A stretch of 64,000 bases of DNA from Staphylococcus nepalensis. Lineage in GTDB: Bacteria > Bacillota > Bacilli > Staphylococcales > Staphylococcaceae. Each line of letters starts with the position of its first letter. The first letter of the stretch is position 1. A model generated the notes under the pieces. It saw only the letters and a program-made list of their open reading frames with translations, did no database searches and had not been told where the DNA came from. The DNA lies in NCBI RefSeq assembly GCF_014635045.1, contig NZ_BMCF01000001.1, positions 434,001-498,000 of the forward strand, given 5' to 3'. Positions 47,966-57,092 of the stretch are shown here, in pieces. A program made the translations under genes and the position numbers.

Positions 47966-49906
47966 TTAATGTTGACTCACCTCATTGATACAATGCATGA
48001 TTTCATTCATATCTCCTAAAAACAGTTTGTTTCTATACTGTTCGTCCATCACTAATTCACTAAATTGTCTTAATGCGTTCAAATGGATTTGGGGTTGTGC
48101 TGTTGCTAATGTCACTATGATAAAAACAGGATCATATTGGTTATGTTCAAAATGAATACCACCTTTGTAATGTACAATGCTAAACCCTACTGAACCTTTA
48201 ACATGTGTTGGTTTAGCGTGTAATAACGCGATATGCGGGCTAATAACCATATAGGGTCCGAACGCATCGAGTTGTTCAATAATTTCTTCTGCATAAATAT
48301 CATCTACAATTTGATCATCAACTAACGCTCCAACGCTTTGCTTAATAGCTTCATTTCTAGAAAGTGAAGGCTGGCATGTTAAAATCCTATTTTCTGGTAA
48401 AACGTCTTGCAATGTTGGTCCTAATCCCTTGATATCATTAACGTATTTTTCTCTTGAAATATTAATAATATCGTTCATTTGCTTTCGATCGTTTTTATCT
48501 AAAAATGGCGAAACATGAAGTACAGGTATCGATTCATGTTCAAATGGCACGGTTGAAATAATGTAATCGACGCCTTCATGTTTCAATAGGGTTTCGTTAA
48601 TTTCATATATTGAATAAGCGTCTACAATTTCTAGTTCAGGGTAGATATGCCGTATCCTGCTTTTCAATAATTGCGATGTCCCTACACCAGATCCACAGAG
48701 GAGCACTACTTTTATAGCATTTGTTGTAATCGCTGAAATACGTTCAATAGCTGATGCAAAATGCAGCGTAATATATGCCAATTCATCTCTGTTAAAACAA
48801 ATTTGATAATTCTCTTCAATCCCCCAAATATGATGTTGCAATCTCTCAATCATGTGATGGTACTGTTGGTGTATTTCATCTGTTAGTGGGTTTTTATGTG
48901 TCATGTCAAATTTCAATCGATGAATAGCTGGTCTCAAATGAACAATCAATCCATTTAATAATTTGCTATCATTCAATAAATCTAGTCCTAAATCAGCACT
49001 GATCCGTTCGATCAATTGTTCCGTCAAAATTTCTAAATCATCTACGTCTTCACTTGCATAGTTCATTTCTGACGTTTTAGCGCCTAATAAATGCAACGTG
49101 ATAAAACCTGCTTCACTTTTCGGAAAATGTATTTCAAATTTTTCCTCTAAAGATGCTTTTATCAATAATGCCACACGAAATTGGTCTGTTTTTGCTAATT
49201 TTTCATATTCTACTTCGGGAATTTCAAAAATAAACTTTTCTTTAGCACGATGTATCGCAATTAATATGTGATACATCAAACCATCTATTGCGCTTTGAAC
49301 TAATTGATAATTTGCTTCAAATAACACTGACGTTACAGCCAATCGAATATCTTCTAGTTCTTTATTAGAAAAGAGTTTATGTCCTATTTGATGTGTATGA
49401 TTTTGAAAATATTCGTGTACACATGACGCATATGCCTTGCGGTAATGTGTTTCTTCACCTTCTATAATAAATCCTTTGTTTTTGATATATGTTAACTTCA
49501 AATTATATGAGGCTAACCAGATTTGTACACTTTTTAAATCATCTACAATTGTTCTACGTGTGACTGAAACCATGTTAGCTAATGATTGGGAAGATGTCGG
49601 AATATTAGACTCAAACAATTTCAGTATGATATAACGTATGCGCTCTTCTTTAGAATAATGAATTGAAGTCGCTGTATATCGATTAGTGATATCATTGAGT
49701 GGCATTGTAGTTTCAATCTTGATACCTGTATTTTTATTTCTAAAAATAGTTAAATCTAATTTCTGTGCCATACTTTCTATATATTCTAAATCATATTGTA
49801 TTGTCCTTTCTGAAACATTAAATTGTGTAGCTAACTGATGAATAGGTATAAACGATTCACGTTCAAGTAAGAATGTTAATATATGATGCTGTCTCTTGCT
49901 TAACAC
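47966..49906 (-). CDS. PRD regulator of the ascorbate-type PTS
   Basis: A 646-residue BglG-type regulator. The N-terminus has HTH_11 (FIPIHQLATQFNVSERTIQY), then a second HTH/Mga, two PRDs, an EIIB-like domain (VVLLCGSGVGTSQLLKSRI) and an EIIA-like domain (HIALLHAKPTHV). GTG at 49906 was chosen because AAGGAGG lies 8 nt upstream; the longer frame from 50005 would run through the cre-like site at 49931-49946 and has no ribosome site. It heads the ula operon, which it probably activates. Confidence 0.87.
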   Translation of the reverse strand: MLSKRQHHILTFLLERESFIPIHQLATQFNVSERTIQYDLEYIESMAQKLDLTIFRNKNTGIKIETTMPLNDITNRYTATSIHYSKEERIRYIILKLFESNIPTSSQSLANMVSVTRRTIVDDLKSVQIWLASYNLKLTYIKNKGFIIEGEETHYRKAYASCVHEYFQNHTHQIGHKLFSNKELEDIRLAVTSVLFEANYQLVQSAIDGLMYHILIAIHRAKEKFIFEIPEVEYEKLAKTDQFRVALLIKASLEEKFEIHFPKSEAGFITLHLLGAKTSEMNYASEDVDDLEILTEQLIERISADLGLDLLNDSKLLNGLIVHLRPAIHRLKFDMTHKNPLTDEIHQQYHHMIERLQHHIWGIEENYQICFNRDELAYITLHFASAIERISAITTNAIKVVLLCGSGVGTSQLLKSRIRHIYPELEIVDAYSIYEINETLLKHEGVDYIISTVPFEHESIPVLHVSPFLDKNDRKQMNDIINISREKYVNDIKGLGPTLQDVLPENRILTCQPSLSRNEAIKQSVGALVDDQIVDDIYAEEIIEQLDAFGPYMVISPHIALLHAKPTHVKGSVGFSIVHYKGGIHFEHNQYDPVFIIVTLATAQPQIHLNALRQFSELVMDEQYRNKLFLGDMNEIMHCINEVSQH

Positions 49907-49930
49907 ACGAGCAACCTCCTTACATATATA

Positions 49931-49946
49931 TTGTAACCGCTTACTA
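49931..49946 (-). promoter_or_regulatory. cre-like site before the ula operon
   Basis: On the minus strand TAGTAAGCGGTTACAA matches cre at 15 of 16 positions, 25 bp upstream of the regulator's GTG. Confidence 0.65.
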
Positions 49947-50171
49947 TTAATGATAGGTGTGTAATCTCTTTCGTCTCGTAATCCGAAAAGTTGCACATCT
50001 ATCACAAGCAGTTACTTTTTAAAATTATAAATTAATCATTAAATAATTTGTATATAAATTATGTTAGTAATACAAAAAGTGAGAACATGAGCATCTGATA
50101 TAGAATATTGTATTTAAAATAAAATATTCATATATTAACAATTGTGGTTATTTAACCCTATTTAATAATTA

Positions 50172-50222
50172 AAAAAACAGTAATGAAACTCAACGTCATA
50201 TCTTGGTTTCATTACTGTTCTT
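50172..50222 (-). terminator. Terminator after the TIM-barrel gene
   Basis: AACAGTAATGAAAC pairs with GTTTCATTACTGTT; A-rich on the plus-strand side gives a T7 tail for minus transcription. Confidence 0.82.
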
Positions 50223-50280
50223 AATAAAAAATATTTTCACTGATTTATTTCTTGATGTCACTATAATATTTTTATATCTA

Positions 50281-51177
50281 TTAGCGGTTAATTGACCTTG
50301 CAATCATTGATAGCGTATGTCTTTCACCCCGTAACGCTTTACTCAATTCAAATATATTCTCCACCGGTGCTAGTCCACAGGAACTACCATCACCAATGTG
50401 TTGGATATCTACACCACATATTTTATTTCTAATCGCAAAATCTCTAATTGTACTGGGATCAGCACTTTCTTGACTTGTACCAATAGCTGACATCACAAGC
50501 CCACCATTACGATGTACGACTTTCACAATATCTTTAAGTTGCGTCTCGTCAAAACCTGGGACTGTACCAACTGCAGGTACAAGTATCATATCTGCCCCTG
50601 CTTCAATGAATTTTTCTACATATGTTTTTGTAATAACAGGTTCATCTACGCCAGAGCTATGCATTTTTCCAGCAATAATTAAACCTGAAAAATGTGCGCT
50701 TGTACTTTCAATTGCTTCTATAATTTTATCATTGGTTACTCCAGTTGCTGGATTGCCTGTCATACAAATAAAATTGACACCTAATTGTTCGAGCGCTCGA
50801 ACTGTCTCAGAGCTTGCTTGACGCCCTAGTGCAATATCTAAGTGTGCCTCGGTCATATTTGCACGTTTATCAACTGGTTCTAAGTTCACCCCTACAGGTC
50901 TACCAACTAAATATCTCAATGTCTCTATCACGTGCGCCCCTTCACCAATGTTTTTTACTTTTGGATTAAATGCATCAAAACCATTTAATAAAATCAAATC
51001 TGCACCAAACGCACGGGCTAATTCAGCATTAGAAATATCTGGCACCATAGGCGTTTCAGTAACGATGTTTTCAGATAAAACGACACGTCCAGCGCTAGCT
51101 TTAATACTCTGCTTCAATTCTTTGCCTGTCATTTCAATGAGTTCTGATGCGTTGGCGCTCAATAATCTTTTTACCAT
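50281..51177 (-). CDS. TIM-barrel protein of the DUF7916 type, PTS-associated
   Basis: A 298-residue predicted beta/alpha barrel. After a short helical start come IVTETPMVPDISNAELARAF, GADLILLNGFDAFNP, GVNLEPVD and a C-terminal HIGDGSSCGLAP phosphate-type loop. I recall such proteins next to PTS operons in Firmicutes, as here beside the ula genes; older annotations as a haloacid dehalogenase look wrong, as no HAD motif is present. Reaction unknown; an aldolase or isomerase on a phosphorylated sugar acid is a reasonable guess. Confidence 0.65.
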   Translation of the reverse strand: MVKRLLSANASELIEMTGKELKQSIKASAGRVVLSENIVTETPMVPDISNAELARAFGADLILLNGFDAFNPKVKNIGEGAHVIETLRYLVGRPVGVNLEPVDKRANMTEAHLDIALGRQASSETVRALEQLGVNFICMTGNPATGVTNDKIIEAIESTSAHFSGLIIAGKMHSSGVDEPVITKTYVEKFIEAGADMILVPAVGTVPGFDETQLKDIVKVVHRNGGLVMSAIGTSQESADPSTIRDFAIRNKICGVDIQHIGDGSSCGLAPVENIFELSKALRGERHTLSMIARSINR

Positions 51178-51464
51178 ATGATATCTACTCCTTGTATAAG
51201 TTATTTTAGTTCCAACATGCTTTATAATTGAAATTCCAATTAATAAATATATTTCTTTTTACCTTTAAACTAAACGTGCTATATAGTTAATTATTTTACC
51301 ATATACGCTATCGTCCGCTTATTTTAATTCTTTTTTAATAAAAAGCATTCTATATTCATTATCTGTTTTTAAAATTTTAAATTATTTAATTTTCAAAAAC
51401 TGTAGCGTTTCATAAATATTAGTGTGATAATATATTTCAATATACATTACAAGGGGGAAGTTAT

Positions 51465-52280
51465 ATGCATTGTCCAAATTGCGGAAGTCCTATCGAAACA
51501 TCAGATTTGTTTTGTGGGGAATGTGGGACAAAACTAACACAACAATCTAATAATACAAAGGTCAATTCGACTGCCACATCCCAACAAACACAGCATCATT
51601 CCATTTCAAAACAAGAAACGACACAACCTTCAGCTCAGTCAAATCATAAAAACGAAACATTTTCAACACACACAAATGTTATTTTAAATGAGTCAAAAAA
51701 TTTCTTTTCAACTGCTTTCAGTCATCCAGATAAAGAACTTGCCAGCCCACACTATTTTTCTTATAAAACATTATTCAGTGTAATTATAGCTGGTTTTATA
51801 TTGTCAATGATACTACTAGCCATTATTATCCCAGCTGAAATAGCATATATTATGAGCAGCAAAGCAAGTGTAGTTTTTAACATTACATTCTTCTTGCTCA
51901 TAGCAATTACAGTGCTCTTTGGTATCACATTTGCTCTAATTAAAATTTTAAATATTAAAATAAGCCTACATAAAGCACTTTCAGATTTTGTATTAATAAA
52001 CACCCTATCAGTGGTGATACTTTTACTAGGTTTACTATTTTCAGCAATCCATGTACCTAGTTTTGCAGTACTACTTATTATTATTTCTATATTATTTACT
52101 TTCATAGCACCAATATACTTAATTACCAAATATAGCCATAATCAGAGCATACGTATGCCAGTCATTTATTCTATGCTTATCTATATCGTTATCTTAGGCG
52201 TCATTTTACGCATCCTAGTCGAGGGTACTATTTCAAATACATTAAATGACTTAAGTTCATTTTTTAACACAGGTTACTAA
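51465..52280 (+). CDS. Zinc-ribbon membrane protein, five helices
   Basis: A 271-residue protein. The zinc ribbon at the N-terminus has C3-x2-C6 and C17-x2-C20 (HCPNCGSP, CGECG). A Gln/Ser/Thr-rich linker (about 25-75) leads to five membrane helices (about 100-260). AAGGGGG precedes the ATG. It is 14 bases before the next zinc-ribbon gene, so they form an operon. No function is known to me. Confidence 0.75.
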   Translation: MHCPNCGSPIETSDLFCGECGTKLTQQSNNTKVNSTATSQQTQHHSISKQETTQPSAQSNHKNETFSTHTNVILNESKNFFSTAFSHPDKELASPHYFSYKTLFSVIIAGFILSMILLAIIIPAEIAYIMSSKASVVFNITFFLLIAITVLFGITFALIKILNIKISLHKALSDFVLINTLSVVILLLGLLFSAIHVPSFAVLLIIISILFTFIAPIYLITKYSHNQSIRMPVIYSMLIYIVILGVILRILVEGTISNTLNDLSSFFNTGY

Positions 52281-52294
52281 GGAGGGAGTCAACC

Positions 52295-53593
52295 ATGAAA
52301 TATTGTAATAATTGTGGCGCAGAACTCAAACCAGGCCAACGCGTTTGTACACAATGTGGCACACCTGTCCAACAAAGATCAACACACCCAACACCACCAA
52401 AAAAATCAAAATTACCTATATATATCATCATTGTAGCCGTCATTGTTATTATAATTGCTTTATTTACTGCCTATAAAATCATCGATGCACAATTATCTCC
52501 AACTAAACAAGCAGAAGCAATTTCTAAAGATTTAAAAGACCAAGATACAGATAGCTTGGCCAATCATTTAACATCAAATGGAGATCCCATTTCTAAAGAC
52601 GAAGCTAAAGCAATTTATAAATATATTGATGAAACAGATAGCGTTGATCGCGTTGCAGATGAATTACAAAATAGTGCTAAAAATGTAAAAAATCACAAAC
52701 TAAATGATCATACAGTCACTGTAGGTGATACCTCCCTTATTAATATTACTCAAGATGAAAAAAAATGGGGAATATTTAAAAATTACATTTTTAACGTAAG
52801 TACTGAACCGGTCTCTATTACATCAAATGAAAACAGTACACTTTCTTATAAACTTAACGGTGAAACAAAACAAGTTAAGTTAAAACAAGATAAAACAAAA
52901 ACACTTGATGACTTCCCTATCGGTATATACGATTTAAAAGCAACACAAAACGTTGAGGATAAAAAATTCAAAGGCGTGGTTCATATCGATATGTCAGAAA
53001 GTAATAGTGCTGATCTACAATTCAAACAAAAACGTTTTACTGTAACTATTGATTCAACATACGCTAATTCAGATACACTCAAACTTTACATTAATGATAA
53101 AGAACAACCAAATTTTGATGAATTTGATTCAGAAACATATGGGCCATATGCACCAGATGAAAAAGTCGAAGTTTACGCTACAACAAAAGTTGAAGGTAAG
53201 CAATTCAAATCTAGTGTAGAAAACATTTCAAGTCCAAAAGAGGACGAAGATGAAATAGATGTTTCATTATCTTTTGATGACGACGCTATCAGTGATTACG
53301 AAGATAAAATTTTGGAAAAAGAGACTAACTCTGAGTCTGAAGATGACGATAGTGATTCTAGTTCTGAAGAGAAAGTAACACGTGAAAATGTTATAGATAA
53401 AGTAGAGTCTTATGAAGGGAGCGCATTAGATACAGATAATTATACTTATAAAGAACCTGAAAAAACGGAAGATGGCTGGGGATTCTCATTCACTGATAAA
53501 GACGGTGAATTAGCTGGTTCTTATACCATTGATGAAGATGGCTATGTTACCGAATATGATGAAGATGGAGAAGAAGTTGATTCAGGGTATTAA
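52295..53593 (+). CDS. Zinc-ribbon, TcaA-like extracellular protein
   Basis: A 432-residue protein: zinc ribbon C4, C7, C18, C21 (YCNNCGAE, CTQCG); one membrane helix (about 45-66); then a large extracellular part. This has the same layout and matching blocks as S. aureus TcaA (KAIYKYIDE, FDSETYGPYAPDEKVEV, then VSLSFDDDAISDYEDK), a protein linked to teicoplanin and wall stress. The C-terminal ~90 residues are very acidic with a Ser/Asp/Glu tract and a repeat-like DEDGYVTEYDEDGEEVD end that TcaA lacks. AGGAGG precedes the ATG. Confidence 0.78.
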   Translation: MKYCNNCGAELKPGQRVCTQCGTPVQQRSTHPTPPKKSKLPIYIIIVAVIVIIIALFTAYKIIDAQLSPTKQAEAISKDLKDQDTDSLANHLTSNGDPISKDEAKAIYKYIDETDSVDRVADELQNSAKNVKNHKLNDHTVTVGDTSLINITQDEKKWGIFKNYIFNVSTEPVSITSNENSTLSYKLNGETKQVKLKQDKTKTLDDFPIGIYDLKATQNVEDKKFKGVVHIDMSESNSADLQFKQKRFTVTIDSTYANSDTLKLYINDKEQPNFDEFDSETYGPYAPDEKVEVYATTKVEGKQFKSSVENISSPKEDEDEIDVSLSFDDDAISDYEDKILEKETNSESEDDDSDSSSEEKVTRENVIDKVESYEGSALDTDNYTYKEPEKTEDGWGFSFTDKDGELAGSYTIDEDGYVTEYDEDGEEVDSGY

Positions 53594-53669
53594 ATCCTTT
53601 TATACAAGCTAGGGATAGAAATGAGCTACATCCAGTTAAGTAGACAACTCAATAGTTAAAATTGTATCT

Positions 53670-53712
53670 AGGCTGATTTCATATCATTTATGAGGTCAGC
53701 CATTTTTAACGT
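53670..53712 (+). terminator. Terminator of the zinc-ribbon operon
   Basis: AGGCTGATTT pairs with GAGGTCAGCC, followed by ATTTTT. Confidence 0.75.
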
Positions 53713-53821
53713 CATGCTTCCATTATTAAAGAAATATTAAAAAAATTAATGTTTAGACTACATTAGTGGGGTATACACAAAGTACGCAATATTATATTTA
53801 AAGAAAATTGAAGGTGAGACA

Positions 53822-54643
53822 ATGAATGACAACCATTCTTTCAGTGATTATCCAAAAATCTTAAAAATTGAAGATGACGGAAAGATAATTGCCCTAGACA
53901 AAAATGGAAAAGTGAACACGGATTTAAATATTCACACTGTAAGTGATGAACAACAACAAGCTATTTTTGGAGATATATTATACCAGCCTTACCGTCGTAT
54001 AACTAAAAGTAACCAGTTATATGATACGAATTCACAAAAAAGCCATAATCAAGAACCACATTATAATCAACAAGACCGTGAACGTGAATTATATTTATTA
54101 GATGAAAATAAAAAAGCTAAACGTAAAAACGTTTGGTTAGGTTTGGGGGTCATTGTCTTACTGATCGTTGTCATCATTTTTGCAGTTACCACGTATATAA
54201 ACAGTGATAATAATGAACAACAGTCTACTAAACAGACAAGCGAGCAGCAGTCTGCTAATCAAAACCAATCAAATGATACTCAAGGTAGTAACGTCAATTT
54301 CCAACGCCAAAATAATGAAGTTAAGGAGGATATTCAATCATTAAAAGAGAACATTTCTAATTCTAACAATAACACCGATTCTAAGTTGCAAGCATTACAA
54401 GATAAAGTAGATAGTTTAAAACAAGAAGCAGATTCTAATAAAACAAATAATTTAGCAGAGAAATACCAAACTACCGTAGACGATTTAAAACAAGCCAAAA
54501 ATGAAAAAGACAATGGTAACACTAATCAAATGCAAGCAGAGCTAGACAAAGCAAATCATAAATTAGACGATATAAAATCAAAGTTCTCTTCTTTATTCAA
54601 TGACAAAGAAGATACAGATCGCACGAACAATAACGAAAGCTAA
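53822..54643 (+). CDS. Single-pass membrane protein with extracellular coiled coil
   Basis: A 273-residue protein of unknown family. The cytoplasmic N-terminal ~100 residues are polar (ILKIEDDGKIIALDKNGKV suggests a small beta-rich domain); one helix lies at about 104-124 (WLGLGVIVLLIVVIIFAVTT); the rest is Gln/Asn/Ser-rich and then a coiled coil (VKEDIQSLKEN, KLQALQDKVDSLKQEA). GAAGGTGAG precedes the ATG. Beside the zinc-ribbon operon, also a membrane system of unknown use. Confidence 0.7.
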   Translation: MNDNHSFSDYPKILKIEDDGKIIALDKNGKVNTDLNIHTVSDEQQQAIFGDILYQPYRRITKSNQLYDTNSQKSHNQEPHYNQQDRERELYLLDENKKAKRKNVWLGLGVIVLLIVVIIFAVTTYINSDNNEQQSTKQTSEQQSANQNQSNDTQGSNVNFQRQNNEVKEDIQSLKENISNSNNNTDSKLQALQDKVDSLKQEADSNKTNNLAEKYQTTVDDLKQAKNEKDNGNTNQMQAELDKANHKLDDIKSKFSSLFNDKEDTDRTNNNES

Positions 54644-54727
54644 ACGAACAATCTAACTTAAATTGAACACATATACAATTCAAGCTAATCTTTTTATATG
54701 CAACACCCATTATGTTTATTGCATACA

Positions 54728-54765
54728 AACGCGTCTCCATTTTGATTGGAGATGCGTTTTATTTT
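54728..54765 (+). terminator. Terminator
   Basis: AACGCGTCTCCA pairs with TGGAGATGCGTT, followed by TTATTTT. Ends the coiled-coil gene. Confidence 0.88.
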
Positions 54766-54965
54766 GATTATGTATATTTATTTACATGACATGTTCAAAT
54801 CTATAACTTCCTCTTTATACTTCATTAACTACATGAAAAAAATTTTCAATGAGTGCTAATTAATCACCCCAAGCATTTATTTTTAGTATACAGCACACTG
54901 ATTTTTAAAGGATTTTCCTCCCCTAAATGTTTATATTTAAATATTACAAAATTAGCAACTATCTT

Positions 54966-54981
54966 TTGTAAGCGTATACAA
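54966..54981 (+). promoter_or_regulatory. Perfect cre site before the pseudouridine operon
   Basis: TTGTAAGCGTATACAA fits WTGNAARCGNWWWCAW at all 16 positions, 98 bp before the kinase start. Confidence 0.75.
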
Positions 54982-55031
54982 AACTGAATTTTCATGCTAT
55001 TATCTTATAAAATTAAACAAAAGTTTATATT

Positions 55032-55047
55032 TTAAACTTAAGTTTAA
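55032..55047. promoter_or_regulatory. Perfect palindrome at the pseudouridine promoter
   Basis: TTAAACTTAAGTTTAA is its own reverse complement and lies 31 bp before the kinase ATG. It could be an operator read by the HTH domain of the kinase itself (inference). Confidence 0.45.
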
Positions 55048-55078
55048 CTTTTACTTTATAGCAAAGGAGGTTCGTCAT

Positions 55079-56188
55079 ATGAATAAAAATGAACAAGCAG
55101 TTTTAGATCGCATTCAAGAAAACCCATTCATCTCACAACAAGAATTAGCACAATCTATTGGATTATCAAGGCCTGCCGTTGCAAATATTATTTCTGGCCT
55201 TATACGTAAAGAATATGTATTAGGAAAGGCCTACGTTCTAAACGAAGACTATCCTATTGTTTGTATCGGGGCTGCAAACTTAGATAGAAAATTCTACGTC
55301 CATACTGATTTGCAGTTAGAAACTTCTAATCCTGTAACCTCAACAAGATCCATAGGTGGTGTTGCAAGAAACATTGCAGAGAATTTAGGACGTATGGGAG
55401 AAACTGTTGCATTTTTGTCAGTAAGCGGAAACGATAGTGAGTGGGATATGATTCATAAATTGTCGAGTCCATTTATGAATTTAGATCATGTGCAACAAAT
55501 CGAAAGCGTTAATACTGGTTCATATACTGCATTAATCAATAATGAAGGTAATATGGAATATGGTTTAGCAGATATGGAAGTCTATGATTATATTTCACCA
55601 GAATTTTTAATTAAGCGAACCCATTTATTAATTAAAGCAAAATGTATTATTGCAGATCTTAATATTTCAAAAAACGCAATGGATTTTCTATGCGCTTATT
55701 CAGAAAAGCATAATATTAAACTGATTATTATACCTGTGTCGTCTCCAAAAATGAAAAATATGCCTGATTCATTACATGCTATCGATTGGCTCATTATAAA
55801 TAGAGATGAAACAGAAACTTATTTAAATATGGAAATCACTAATACAGATGATTTAAAAAATGCTGCTAAAAAATGGAATGACTTGGGCGTGACAAATGTC
55901 ATTATTACTAATGGCATCAAAGAACTTATTTTTAGAAATCATACAGAAGAAGTTATTAAGTCTGTTACACCTTCTAACCATGTTGTTGATGTAACGGGAG
56001 CTGGAGACTCTTTCTCTAGTGCTGTGATATTCAGTTGGCTAAATGAACTAGATACTGAAAGCATACTAACAGCAGGAATGATTAATTCACGAAAAACAAT
56101 TGAAACTGAATATACAGTGAGACAAAACTTAGATAAAAAACAATTATTTAGAGACCTGGAGGAATATAAAAATGAAACAATACATTGA
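55079..56188 (+). CDS. psuK: Pseudouridine kinase with N-terminal HTH domain
   Basis: A 369-residue fusion. Residues 1-58 form a winged helix (ISQQELAQSIGLSRPAVANI is the helix-turn-helix). From residue 62 a PfkB kinase follows: IVCIGAANLDRKFY, the glycine pair in RSIGGVARNIAENLGRMG, and the catalytic DVTGAGDSFSSA near residue 304. It phosphorylates pseudouridine to its 5'-phosphate for PsuG. Such HTH-PfkB fusions occur in Firmicutes and Proteobacteria (YeiI-like). AAAGGAGG precedes the start. It overlaps psuG by 17 bases. Confidence 0.87.
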   Translation: MNKNEQAVLDRIQENPFISQQELAQSIGLSRPAVANIISGLIRKEYVLGKAYVLNEDYPIVCIGAANLDRKFYVHTDLQLETSNPVTSTRSIGGVARNIAENLGRMGETVAFLSVSGNDSEWDMIHKLSSPFMNLDHVQQIESVNTGSYTALINNEGNMEYGLADMEVYDYISPEFLIKRTHLLIKAKCIIADLNISKNAMDFLCAYSEKHNIKLIIIPVSSPKMKNMPDSLHAIDWLIINRDETETYLNMEITNTDDLKNAAKKWNDLGVTNVIITNGIKELIFRNHTEEVIKSVTPSNHVVDVTGAGDSFSSAVIFSWLNELDTESILTAGMINSRKTIETEYTVRQNLDKKQLFRDLEEYKNETIH

Positions 56189-57083
56189 TTTTTCTAAAGA
56201 AGTGAAACAAGCTAAAGCAGAGAACAAACCCATTGTAGCATTAGAATCAACCATCATTTCACACGGTATGCCTTATCCACAGAATGTTGAAATGGCAACA
56301 AAGGTCGAAAATATTATACGCAAGAACGGTGCGATTCCAGCAACGATTGCATTAATCGACGGAAAAATTAAAATTGGTCTTGAAAAAGAGGAATTAGAGT
56401 TACTTGCAAACAGTGACAATGTTGCGAAAGTATCACGCCGCGATTTTACAGAAGTGCTTGCCACTAAACGTGTCGGCGCAACTACAGTTGCCTCAACGAT
56501 GATGTGTGCTGATTTAGCAGCAATTCAATTCTTTGTTACTGGCGGTATCGGAGGTGTACATAGAGGTGTTGAAAGCACTATGGATATTTCAGCTGATTTA
56601 GAAGAATTAGGTAAAACGAATGTCACAGTGATTTGTGCGGGCGCTAAATCTATTTTAGATTTGCCAAAAACAATGGAATATCTTGAAACTCAAGGCGTAC
56701 CAGTAATTGGCTATAAAACTGATGAGTTGCCAGCATTCTTTACGAGAGAGAGCGGTATTAAATTGAACAGCTCATCTGAAAATCCAGAAGATATTGCACG
56801 TATTTGTAAAGTTAAAAATGATTTAGATATTGAAGGTGGCGTAGTTATCGCTAACCCAGTACCTAAAGAAGATGAATTATCTAAATCATATATCGATAGT
56901 ATCATTGAAGAAGCAGTTAAAGAAGCTGAAGCACTAGGTATTAGCGGCAAAGACTCTACGCCATTCTTACTCGGTAAAATCGTTGAAAAATCTGATGGTA
57001 AGAGTTTACACACAAATATTAAACTAGTTGAGAACAATGCGATACTAGGAGCTAAAATTGCAGTTGCTTTCAATCAAATGTAG
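56172..57083 (+). CDS. psuG: Pseudouridine-5'-phosphate glycosidase
   Basis: A 303-residue lyase that splits pseudouridine-5'-phosphate into uracil and ribose-5-phosphate. Signature blocks are VALESTIISHGMPYPQNVEM near residue 23, GATTVASTMMCADLA, FVTGGIGGVHRGVESTMDIS and VICAGAKSILDLPKTMEYLE; the K in AGAKSILD and the Glu in ALESTIIS are catalytic in the E. coli enzyme. It overlaps psuK by 17 bases. Together with psuK it salvages modified nucleosides from RNA. Confidence 0.95.
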   Translation: MKQYIDFSKEVKQAKAENKPIVALESTIISHGMPYPQNVEMATKVENIIRKNGAIPATIALIDGKIKIGLEKEELELLANSDNVAKVSRRDFTEVLATKRVGATTVASTMMCADLAAIQFFVTGGIGGVHRGVESTMDISADLEELGKTNVTVICAGAKSILDLPKTMEYLETQGVPVIGYKTDELPAFFTRESGIKLNSSSENPEDIARICKVKNDLDIEGGVVIANPVPKEDELSKSYIDSIIEEAVKEAEALGISGKDSTPFLLGKIVEKSDGKSLHTNIKLVENNAILGAKIAVAFNQM

Positions 57084-57092
57084 GTGATCCTT

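Larger units (their letters stand above)
54644..55078. other. Intergenic region upstream of the pseudouridine operon
   Basis: A 435-base gap holding a terminator (54728-54765), a perfect cre site (54966-54981) and a perfect 16-bp palindrome (55032-55047) in front of the kinase gene. The stretch 54770-54960 shows nothing recognisable. Confidence 0.6.
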
